64,000 bases of DNA. Source: Chitinophaga sp. Ak27 (lineage in GTDB: Bacteria > Bacteroidota > Bacteroidia > Chitinophagales > Chitinophagaceae). The stretch is taken from contig NZ_JABAOB010000001.1 in assembly GCF_012726295.1 (NCBI RefSeq), positions 744,001 through 808,000 of the forward strand. The letters run 5' to 3'. The first letter of the stretch is position 1, and the number at the start of each line of letters is the position of its first letter. Shown in pieces: positions 52,278-60,040 of the stretch. Both the position numbers and the translations under genes were made by a program. A model generated the notes under the pieces. That model saw only the letters and a program-made list of their open reading frames with translations, made no database searches and was not told the origin of the DNA.

Positions 52278-52399
52278 AAGCGAAAAGCTTAAAGCCGAAA
52301 GCAAAAAGCTATTGAAGCGAATGATGTTAGCGGACATAATACCCGCTCTGGTCATCCTCTTCAATAGCTTTTTGCTTTCGGCTTTAAGCTTTCTGCTCG
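52277..52399. repeat. Long-hairpin intergenic repeat, copy C
   Basis: The left arm GCTTAAAGCCGAAAGCAAAA followed by AGCTATTGAAG and its right-arm complement match over about 45 bp, nearly without mismatch; the loop is about 27 nt and contains TTAGCGG, similar to the loop of copy B. It separates two convergent genes and can act as their shared terminator. Confidence 0.85.
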
Positions 52400-52978
52400 T
52401 TAAAACAACGACGGTGGCGGCAAACAGGCAGTAACGCTACCATCTGTCAATCCTGCCAGGGATTGTATCAATTTACGTACGGCCGTCAGCGTTACCTCAT
52501 CAGTAATCACACCCTGGTCATTGACTTTAGTCCTCACCGACGATACCACCACCTGCGTATCTTCACTGATCCGCGATTCAATAATCAACAGCGTTCCTAA
52601 CAGCGACTGATGCGCCTTATGGCCGGAGGTACCGGCGGTAATCAGCGCCACTGGCTTCTTTGAAAAATGCATGGAAGACACGGTCCAGTCAATTGCATTC
52701 TTGAGCGTACCCGGTACGCCAATAGCATATTCCGGTGTGCTGATCAATACAGCATCGGCCAGCTCCAACTGCCGGCGAAAATCCTGTACCGCCGCAGGCG
52801 CGTCGTCAGGCGCCAGATCTTCATCAGGATTAAAATGCGGCAAATGAGTAAGTCCATCGTATAACCGTACGTCAAAAATATCGCTGCTTAAAGCCGTAAA
52901 AGCCTTGATAATATTATGATTGGATGATGATTGTCGCGTGCTGCCGCAAATAGCCAACACTTTTATTTTATTGGTCAT
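52400..52978 (-). CDS. NADPH-dependent FMN reductase family protein
   Basis: 192 residues with a flavodoxin-like fold: phosphate-binding loop in VLAICGSTRQSSSNHN, the LADAVLISTPEYAIGVPGTL block and the helix KNAIDWTVSSMHFSKKPVAL. These are characteristic of NADPH-dependent FMN (or quinone/azo) reductases. Transcribed alone from a promoter facing away from the GH92 gene. The physiological electron acceptor is not deducible. Confidence 0.88.
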   Translation of the reverse strand: MTNKIKVLAICGSTRQSSSNHNIIKAFTALSSDIFDVRLYDGLTHLPHFNPDEDLAPDDAPAAVQDFRRQLELADAVLISTPEYAIGVPGTLKNAIDWTVSSMHFSKKPVALITAGTSGHKAHQSLLGTLLIIESRISEDTQVVVSSVRTKVNDQGVITDEVTLTAVRKLIQSLAGLTDGSVTACLPPPSLF

Positions 52979-53006
52979 AATAGTTTATTATTTTTATTGG
53001 GATAGC

Positions 53007-53014
53007 CAAAGTTA
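53007..53014 (-). promoter_or_regulatory. Candidate -7 promoter element of the FMN reductase gene
   Basis: TAACTTTG on the minus strand matches TAnnTTTG and lies 28 bp upstream of the ATG, giving a leader of about 20 nt. A -33 TTTG is not clear. Confidence 0.42.
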
Positions 53015-53026
53015 AATGAATCCGTA

Positions 53027-55231
53027 ATGCGTCCATTCTTTTATATACTCTTCTTTTCTTCGCTGACTACCTTATCCTCCATCGCACAACAGCGGGACCT
53101 GGTACCTTATGTAAATCCGTTGACCGGTACAGCCAACAGTACTACGCTGACCGCCATCAAACATGGCGCAGGCACAGAACAACTGGCCAATACCATCCCG
53201 GCGGTGGGCACTCCATTTGGAATGACGCAGTGGACGCCACAAACGCGGCTCACCGAGCAAAAATGCGTGGCTCCTTATTATTACAAAGACAACCTTTTCA
53301 GCGGCTTCCGGGGCACGCACTGGCTCAGCGGCTCCTGCACCCAGGACTATGGCAGCTTTACCATCATGCCCATTTGCGGTGCACCGAAAACACAACCTAA
53401 CGACTACGCTACAACGTTCTCACATGCCGGTGAAGTCGCCACCCCAGCTTATTACGGCATTACGCTGCCTCAATATCACCTGAAAGCAGAAGTATCTGCC
53501 ACAGCCCGCTGCAGCATGATGCAATTCAGCTTCGACCAGGACGACGATTGCTACTTTATTATACGCCCCAACAGCGACCGTGGCAAAGGCGCGGTATATA
53601 TCGATCCCGGGCAACACGAGATCAGCGGCTATAATCCGGCCTATCGCATTTACCAGGGACAAGGACAACCCGCCGGCTTCAGTGGCTATTTTGTGGTACA
53701 ATTTGAAGAAAGCTTTGAAGCACCAAAGGTATTCCATGATTCCACGCTACTGGAGGCCCGCAGCATGGAATCGCAACCGGGCATTGGCAGCATCGTTAAG
53801 TTCAAAGTGCATAAAGGCAGCATCCTCAAAGTACGCATTGGCACCTCCTTTACCAGTATTGCCGCGGCCCGCGAAAACCTCCGCGCCGAAATCAATCACT
53901 GGGATTTTAAGGCAGTCACCAAAGCAGGCAACGATGCCTGGAACCAGGCATTGAATAAAATCATCGTGGATGGATCTCAAGAAAAAACCAAAAAAATATT
54001 TTATACCGCCCTGTATCATACCATGCAGCATCCCCGTCTTTTTAACGACGTTAAAGGCACCTACCCTGCCTTCTCCCAATCCTACGAGGTAAAACAACTG
54101 GCGACAGGTAATTACTACGACGATTTTTCCATGTGGGATATTTACCGGGCACAGTTACCACTATACGAGATCCTACACCCCGAGCTGGTCAACGATTTCG
54201 TACGCTCGCTGATCCTGAAAGGACAACAGGGAGGCTGGCTGCCCATCTTCCCTTGTTGGAACAACTATACTGCCGCCATGATCGGCGACCATGCCATCGC
54301 CTTTATTGCATCGGCCTATAACAAAGGGATGCGTGACTATGATGTAGCAGCGGCCTATCGCCTCATGCGCCAAAATGCTTTCGATACGGCCGCACCAGCC
54401 GATTATCAACAGGGTAAAGGCCGCAGAGCCCTGGCCTCCTACCTGCAATATGGCTATGTGCCGTTGGAAGATGCTGTGCCCTTTGCCTTCCACAACAAAG
54501 AGCAGGTGTCGCGTACCCTGGAATATGCTTTCGATGATTATGCGTTATCGACCATAGCAAAGGCGCTACATAAAAACGATGACTATCGCGCCCTGCAGCA
54601 ACGCGCCCAAAACTATGCGCATGTATTCGACACAGCACTGGGCGATGTAAATGGCCGCTACGCCAATGGCAGCTGGTATAAACACCCTAACCGCGATCAG
54701 AAACTTTTCTTTATAACAGAAGGTACGCCCCGTCAATATGGCTTTTATGTACCACAGGATGTACCCGGCCTGATCCGCCTCACTGGCGGCGCGGCCAAAT
54801 TTGAAGAGGCGCTCGACAGTCTCTTTATCAAAAAAGAATACTGGCATGGTAATGAACCGGGACAACAGATTCCATTTTTATACAACTACGTCAACAACCG
54901 TGCGAAAACAGCTGCCCGCGTCCGGGAAATACTGGCCAATGAATATGACGAAGGGCCCGGCGGACTTTGCGGCAACGACGACGCCGGCCAGATCAGCGCC
55001 TGGTATGTATTTGCAGCTATGGGATTTTACCCGGTCAACCCCGTAGCACCAGAATATGCACTGACTGTCCCTTCATTTGATCGCGTTGTCATTCATACCG
55101 GGCATAACACGGTAACTACGCTGACAACCAGTACTCAACCCGGGGTTAAAAGAAATGGTAAGCCGTATTCGGCATTGGTACTGCGGCATGAAGACCTGAT
55201 GAAAGGCGGCGCGTTTGAGATTGGTAAATAA
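53027..55231 (+). CDS. Family 92 glycoside hydrolase (alpha-mannosidase), secreted
   Basis: 734 residues. Signal MRPFFYILFFSSLTTLSSIA; N-terminal beta-sandwich about 25-270 (YVNPLTGTANSTT, NTIPAVGTPFGMTQWTP, GFRGTHWLSGSCTQDYGSFT) and an (alpha/alpha)6 domain with GNYYDDFSMWDIYRAQLPLY, GGWLPIFPCWNNYTAAMIGD, EYWHGNEPGQQIPFLYNY and the family hallmark GLCGNDDAGQISAWYVFAAM. GH92 enzymes are Ca2+-dependent exo-alpha-mannosidases acting on N-glycan or fungal mannans, with inversion. A terminator follows. Confidence 0.93.
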   Translation: MRPFFYILFFSSLTTLSSIAQQRDLVPYVNPLTGTANSTTLTAIKHGAGTEQLANTIPAVGTPFGMTQWTPQTRLTEQKCVAPYYYKDNLFSGFRGTHWLSGSCTQDYGSFTIMPICGAPKTQPNDYATTFSHAGEVATPAYYGITLPQYHLKAEVSATARCSMMQFSFDQDDDCYFIIRPNSDRGKGAVYIDPGQHEISGYNPAYRIYQGQGQPAGFSGYFVVQFEESFEAPKVFHDSTLLEARSMESQPGIGSIVKFKVHKGSILKVRIGTSFTSIAAARENLRAEINHWDFKAVTKAGNDAWNQALNKIIVDGSQEKTKKIFYTALYHTMQHPRLFNDVKGTYPAFSQSYEVKQLATGNYYDDFSMWDIYRAQLPLYEILHPELVNDFVRSLILKGQQGGWLPIFPCWNNYTAAMIGDHAIAFIASAYNKGMRDYDVAAAYRLMRQNAFDTAAPADYQQGKGRRALASYLQYGYVPLEDAVPFAFHNKEQVSRTLEYAFDDYALSTIAKALHKNDDYRALQQRAQNYAHVFDTALGDVNGRYANGSWYKHPNRDQKLFFITEGTPRQYGFYVPQDVPGLIRLTGGAAKFEEALDSLFIKKEYWHGNEPGQQIPFLYNYVNNRAKTAARVREILANEYDEGPGGLCGNDDAGQISAWYVFAAMGFYPVNPVAPEYALTVPSFDRVVIHTGHNTVTTLTTSTQPGVKRNGKPYSALVLRHEDLMKGGAFEIGK

Positions 55232-55259
55232 TGATGCTATTAGAATCTTATATAACGTA

Positions 55260-55286
55260 CAAGGCTGACCTGTTTGGTCAGCCTTG
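55260..55286. terminator. Bidirectional terminator after the GH92 gene
   Basis: CAAGGCTGACC (55260-55270) pairs perfectly with GGTCAGCCTTG (55276-55286) around TGTTT. It lies between the convergent GH92 and 824-residue protein genes. Confidence 0.85.
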
Positions 55287-55308
55287 TTAATGAAAACACA
55301 TTTATTGC

Positions 55309-57783
55309 TCAATCCCGGCGACCTGCGTGAATCACCTCCGGAGCGCCACTAGCACGTATCTCGAGCTTCACATCTGCCCCATTTTCTCCGGAATACTTCC
55401 CGTCAAAAACAATTTCATTGGCGTTATCAGATAGCACTGGCAAGGGCTTACTCAGTTCTACCGTTTGTATCACCTGCCATTGCTTGTTATACAACTTCAC
55501 TACTTTACCATCACATTTCAGGAATTGGTTTCTTTTCAGGCTTACCGGCAACACCAGGGCATCCTGATGATTGATGGCGATGGATATCTGATCGAAGGTA
55601 ACGTCGGGATCAAAATCCTTGCCGCCAGCGAGAGAAATAATAAAAGAAACGGGTTGGCTACCTGCAGGGTTATTGAACTGAAATGTAGAAAAAACAGGTT
55701 CTCCGGGTTGTTTCATTTGTTGACTATGCTTGAAGTAAGCATTGTAAACTGGCGTTAGCCGGTATTCATTCGCCCCTGTCATCTCCAGGTGGAATTCATG
55801 CTTAAGGCTCCGCATCTGCGCTTGCTGGGCTTCACTGAAAATATGTTGCATACGCGCCTGTTCCCAGGTTTTAATCAATCCAAGCACCTCGTCTTTTTTA
55901 CCGTGTTTCTGCAACGTTTCCAGGCTGGTCGACAGTCCGAAGCCAGCATTGTATCCTGCCGCCATGGCAAGCATCCATTCTATATCTTCCGGCGTGGTTT
56001 CCGGACGCAGACTGAACCAGCCCAACATAGATGGCATCAGGTTGCGGCGGAAGAACTGCTGGTTCTTGAGGCGCAATTGTAACTGACTCTCCCGGAAACC
56101 CGCGTACCAGGGCTCTCCCCAGTTCATCCGGGTATAAATATGCCAGAAGTAGTGACCCGGCGTGCTGGCATCATTGATCACTTTCCCTTTTAACTCAGGC
56201 TTCAGATGATCGTACCATGTTTTAGTAAATAACTGCCGGGCGTATTGTCCCATGCCGGAGGATAAACATCCTTCAAGCCCGTCGAAAGAAATCTGCATGA
56301 GGCCTGTTTCATTGAAAAGATTGGCAATGGTAGTCGCCATTTCTTCCTCCAGCGCATAATCGGTAAGGAATACTTTGTAAGCATGATCTATCAATTTCCC
56401 TATGCTATCATTTTGCTGATGTGCGGCCGCATGAGTACCAAAGGCTCCACGCTGACAATCCAGTAATTTCCACGGAGCAGCAGCAGATACACTTCCATAA
56501 CGGATAATTTCACTACCAACAACGACCGACTTCAACGTATTATTTTGAAATTGATTAAAGAAAACCGGGTCTTCAATACCAATCTCTTTTGTGTTGGCAT
56601 CGATCGACTGGCTAAGCCTTGAATAGCCCACTTTGCCCAACCGCGGATCAGGTACCGGCGTTACATAAGGGTCGTTGGTAGTAATAAAGTTGGATAAAGT
56701 ATGTACACCCAGCCGTACACCCGCTGCCTTCGCTGTTTCCACACATTGCTTCATGCTTGCCCAGTTCTGCGGAAACTCCTTTGCATGCAGTTTGAAGTGC
56801 CCCCAGGTATCAAAGGGGTCGCCATGATAAAGATAACGGAGACCAGCCTGTTTGGTAGCCGCTATCGCTGCCGGCAGGTTATCTACGCCAAAATCCATGA
56901 TCAGGTACGATTCAGAAGCATGGCTGGCCTGTTTACCCCATTCGCCATCCAGTAAAGGATGCGGTAATCCTTCCTTTAGTTCAATCTGGGAAATGGTAGG
57001 TAGCACATCTGCATTGGCCACGCCAAACAGCGCAATCTTGCTGCCCACAACACCTCCGTCTTTAAAGGCGGGCGCCAGGTAAGCAGCATGCCCCCAGTTC
57101 TCAATCACTCTGTCCTTATCGCGATTGCGGCAATAGGCCTGCAATGAAGCCCCATATTCCGTTGGCCGTGCTACGTCGCCCCTGAACAATTGCTTGTTCA
57201 TATCGTCCGCCGTCACATCCACTCTATGGCCACTTTCAAAGATGTCGTACGATGGTTCTACATCGTTTTCCGCGTTAGGGTAGCCTCCCAGCGTTTTTAT
57301 GTTCAATGCCTGAATACCGATCGCAAATTCCTTATTACGTACCACTCCTACCACTTCGCCTACGGTATCTGCTATGGTGGTGGGATACGGGCCCCATAAC
57401 ACCAGCTCAACATGTTCGGCAGGGGTCAGGTCGATCAGTTCAAAACTGGTATAACTGTCGTTGCGCTGCACTTTTACGGTGGCCGTTACCCCCTGCGGGT
57501 AAGATAACACCAACTCCGATTTTTTCGGATTCCAGGTACAACGTTGAGAAGGAAGGATAGCCCCCTCCTTTTTGATGCTCATTAACGCCGTTGCTTTATC
57601 TGCATAGAGAAACTCCCGCTGCAAAGCAAGGCTTTTCATACTGGTAATCTTCCCGGAATTATCCAGCTGAAGACTCCATTGCCTGGTTTTAAAATTTACC
57701 TGCCCTTTAGCCGGCAATACAGCAACCCCTGTCACAATTACCAGGAATGTAAACAGACCTTTGAAGAAACGTCTTGGTTTCAT
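55309..57783 (-). CDS. Large secreted TIM-barrel-like protein, family not assigned
   Basis: 824 residues with a Sec signal. The N-terminal third (about 30-290) is beta-rich with a galactose-mutarotase/supersandwich-like look (RQWSLQLDNSGKITSMKSLA, VELVLWGPYPTTIADTVGEV). The middle (about 300-620) has alternating strands and helices like a glycosidase barrel (GLRYLYHGDPFDTWGHFKLH, GVRLGVHTLSNFITTNDPYV, QISFDGLEGCLSSGMGQYA, INDASTPGHYFWHIYTR, GFGLSTSLETLQ). The C-terminal 180 residues are beta-rich. I do not recognise the family. Candidate acidic catalytic residues are D and E in FDGLEG, but this is not proven. It is transcribed alone beside GH92 and SGNH genes, so a glycan substrate is likely. 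Confidence 0.6.
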   Translation of the reverse strand: MKPRRFFKGLFTFLVIVTGVAVLPAKGQVNFKTRQWSLQLDNSGKITSMKSLALQREFLYADKATALMSIKKEGAILPSQRCTWNPKKSELVLSYPQGVTATVKVQRNDSYTSFELIDLTPAEHVELVLWGPYPTTIADTVGEVVGVVRNKEFAIGIQALNIKTLGGYPNAENDVEPSYDIFESGHRVDVTADDMNKQLFRGDVARPTEYGASLQAYCRNRDKDRVIENWGHAAYLAPAFKDGGVVGSKIALFGVANADVLPTISQIELKEGLPHPLLDGEWGKQASHASESYLIMDFGVDNLPAAIAATKQAGLRYLYHGDPFDTWGHFKLHAKEFPQNWASMKQCVETAKAAGVRLGVHTLSNFITTNDPYVTPVPDPRLGKVGYSRLSQSIDANTKEIGIEDPVFFNQFQNNTLKSVVVGSEIIRYGSVSAAAPWKLLDCQRGAFGTHAAAHQQNDSIGKLIDHAYKVFLTDYALEEEMATTIANLFNETGLMQISFDGLEGCLSSGMGQYARQLFTKTWYDHLKPELKGKVINDASTPGHYFWHIYTRMNWGEPWYAGFRESQLQLRLKNQQFFRRNLMPSMLGWFSLRPETTPEDIEWMLAMAAGYNAGFGLSTSLETLQKHGKKDEVLGLIKTWEQARMQHIFSEAQQAQMRSLKHEFHLEMTGANEYRLTPVYNAYFKHSQQMKQPGEPVFSTFQFNNPAGSQPVSFIISLAGGKDFDPDVTFDQISIAINHQDALVLPVSLKRNQFLKCDGKVVKLYNKQWQVIQTVELSKPLPVLSDNANEIVFDGKYSGENGADVKLEIRASGAPEVIHAGRRD

Positions 57784-57960
57784 TTCGATTTTTTACTTGA
57801 ATAATAGAATATACTTTCTGTGAAGCGCCTAAATTTGCACATTTCAATCCCGTTATACCACAACATTTTTAGCTTTTTCTGCCGTTTTTTTTGCGATAAT
57901 ATTTTAAATGAAGCACAGTTTTTGTAAAATTGCCGTACACCGAAACAAATAAAACGTCAT

Positions 57961-58557
57961 ATGGAGTATTGTAGCAGCATTATAAAACATCGGGAGAAGA
58001 CCATCTGCCTGGTCCTTTTTATGTGTATCAGCACAGCGCTAAGCGCACAAAAGAAGATCACAGGCATCTATCGTACTATGAATGACTACCTGGACAAACA
58101 GCTTAGCTATACCGCGGATAACGGTAAGGCTTCCAAAATAAAGCTGTATACCCTGGCTCCTAAAAGCTATGTAACGGTGAGTACTGCGAGCACCTCCACA
58201 CACATTTATAAAAAAGATATCTTTGCTTATCAGCTCACTTCCGGCGAAATTTACCGTATTGAAGGGAATCATAGTTACCAGATATTAAACAATAACCCTA
58301 AGCTGCTGCTCTACAAGCGGAAAAAACCCACTTCTCCCAAAGAAGGGCCCCCCGACCAGTTTAAATACTATTTTTCCGCCCCCAATGGCACTATGCAGGC
58401 ACTCACTACCTGGAACATAAAACAGGCATTTGCCGACACACATGCCAGTCTGCCTGACCAGGTGGATGCGCTGTTTAAGCGGGATGCAGAACTACTGCAT
58501 TACGATTCCTTTCGCCGCATGTATAAACTGGAATGGCTGCTCAATAAGTCCTATTGA
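57961..58557 (+). CDS. Exported protein of unknown function
   Basis: 198 residues. A signal peptide (about 1-29, ending ALSAQ) follows a polar N terminus. The mature part has a beta-rich core (KIKLYTLAPKSYVTVSTAST, EIYRIEGNHSYQILNNNPKL) and a helical C terminus (DQVDALFKRDAELLHYDSFR). No recognised domain. Its last 7 bp overlap the end of the convergent SGNH-alpha/beta hydrolase gene. Confidence 0.55.
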   Translation: MEYCSSIIKHREKTICLVLFMCISTALSAQKKITGIYRTMNDYLDKQLSYTADNGKASKIKLYTLAPKSYVTVSTASTSTHIYKKDIFAYQLTSGEIYRIEGNHSYQILNNNPKLLLYKRKKPTSPKEGPPDQFKYYFSAPNGTMQALTTWNIKQAFADTHASLPDQVDALFKRDAELLHYDSFRRMYKLEWLLNKSY

Positions 58558-59981
58558 TATACGGCATGCAGGATAAAATCCACGATGGGCGTAGGATCCG
58601 GGAAACTATGCGGATGATGGGCAAAACCCGGTTTATGCATCACCGTTATATTTCCTTTTAATGCTTTTATCTTTCTTTCAAAAGGAAGAGTGTTCTCTGC
58701 CGGTGGAACATCGGTATCAGCATCTGCCAATACATGTAACAGGGGATATTTTCCTTTTACTATTTCTTTTGTTTTGTATAACGGACTACCTTTAAAAAGC
58801 AGCGCCACACTGTCCGACGCCAACCCATAATCCTGTTTAAACTGGTTCCATTCACTACTACCCTTCCCCCGCCGTATAGCGCCTCCCGGCCAGCTGCACA
58901 GATCCAGCACCGGGTTATCTACATATACTGCAGCCACCTTCTCCGGATTTACGGCCGCCCAGTTGTATACATATACCGCTCCCCTGCTCATTCCCTCCAT
59001 CACCACTTTTGTGGACAGTCCTGCTTCATGCAGATGGGCATAATAACGGTTCCACACCTGTATAGCTTCCGCATTGCCAAATAATTCCGCTACATCGCAA
59101 AACACCACATGAAAGCCTCTTTCCAGCAACGCGATGTCTGCCTGCGGCTCATGCCCCCAGAAGCGGGCCCGCCAGACCCAGGGATGGCCCAACGCCGGTT
59201 TCTTCGGCGCTACTACCTTACAGGCATGTCCGGCAAACTGAAAGTCGGCACAACGATATCCATAAAAAGAAGAGATGCTTTTATCTTGCTTCAACAGCCC
59301 AATAAGATCGTAGGCGTCGTCCCTTCCGGTATGTAATACTTCGTACAGGGTTTTGGCCATGAGCGTATTACCTTCCAGGTTAGGATGGATACCATCCGGC
59401 AGTAAGGCTGGCTTGCCTTTCAACAGGGCGTTCATATTTACCAGCTCCACCTGTTCTTCATAAGCCACCTGCTGCACTTTGGGTAAAAGGCGTTGAGTAA
59501 TCACCGGGTCCCAGATTTGACTGGTATCAGTAACAAATGATACAACAGGTTGCAGCAACAAAATGCGTGGATGCGAAGGCAAGGCCCTGAACGCATGTAT
59601 CAATGCCCGATAATCTGATACAAATTCATCCAGATGTATTCTGTTTACCAGTTTACTGTCGTTACCTCCCAGGTCGATCAGTACAATATCCGGCGCTGCC
59701 GCCAGAGCAGCTTTATACTGATCTGTATTCCAATAAGGGTAATCCCCCTTTTTCAGTAAGGTAGTGCTGCTTACGCCGTAGTTAGTTACCCGGTAACGGG
59801 CTCCCAGCTTATGCCCCAGCTGTGCCGGGTACGATTCATTTTCCGGATGCGCCAGTCCGGCGCCAGCACAAATGCTGGCACCTAAACAGGCTACTTTTAT
59901 AGGATGTGGTTGTTGTGCAAAGGTAACAATGCTGTTTAACAGCACTGATAAGAGCAAAAAACACCGGGAAAGCTGTTGCAT
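58551..59981 (-). CDS. Fused SGNH hydrolase and alpha/beta-hydrolase, secreted
   Basis: 476 residues. Signal peptide, then an SGNH domain (about 27-215) with Ser in CLGASICAGAG, Asn block DLGGNDSKL and Asp/His in DGIHPNLEGN. An alpha/beta-hydrolase domain (about 235-476) has nucleophile Ser in VMEGMSRGAVYVYNW, an acidic residue in ADADTDVPP and His in FAHHPHSF. Both triads are complete. Two esterases acting outside the cell on one polypeptide suggest sequential deacylation of a complex glycan or ester. It follows the cytochrome/LRR protein by 59 bp on the same strand and may be the last gene of that operon. Confidence 0.82.
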   Translation of the reverse strand: MQQLSRCFLLLSVLLNSIVTFAQQPHPIKVACLGASICAGAGLAHPENESYPAQLGHKLGARYRVTNYGVSSTTLLKKGDYPYWNTDQYKAALAAAPDIVLIDLGGNDSKLVNRIHLDEFVSDYRALIHAFRALPSHPRILLLQPVVSFVTDTSQIWDPVITQRLLPKVQQVAYEEQVELVNMNALLKGKPALLPDGIHPNLEGNTLMAKTLYEVLHTGRDDAYDLIGLLKQDKSISSFYGYRCADFQFAGHACKVVAPKKPALGHPWVWRARFWGHEPQADIALLERGFHVVFCDVAELFGNAEAIQVWNRYYAHLHEAGLSTKVVMEGMSRGAVYVYNWAAVNPEKVAAVYVDNPVLDLCSWPGGAIRRGKGSSEWNQFKQDYGLASDSVALLFKGSPLYKTKEIVKGKYPLLHVLADADTDVPPAENTLPFERKIKALKGNITVMHKPGFAHHPHSFPDPTPIVDFILHAVYQ

Positions 59982-60040
59982 AAAATACGTGGAATGATGG
60001 GTATTAAATTAATACATTCCTTTTATTTTTTACGCAGCTT

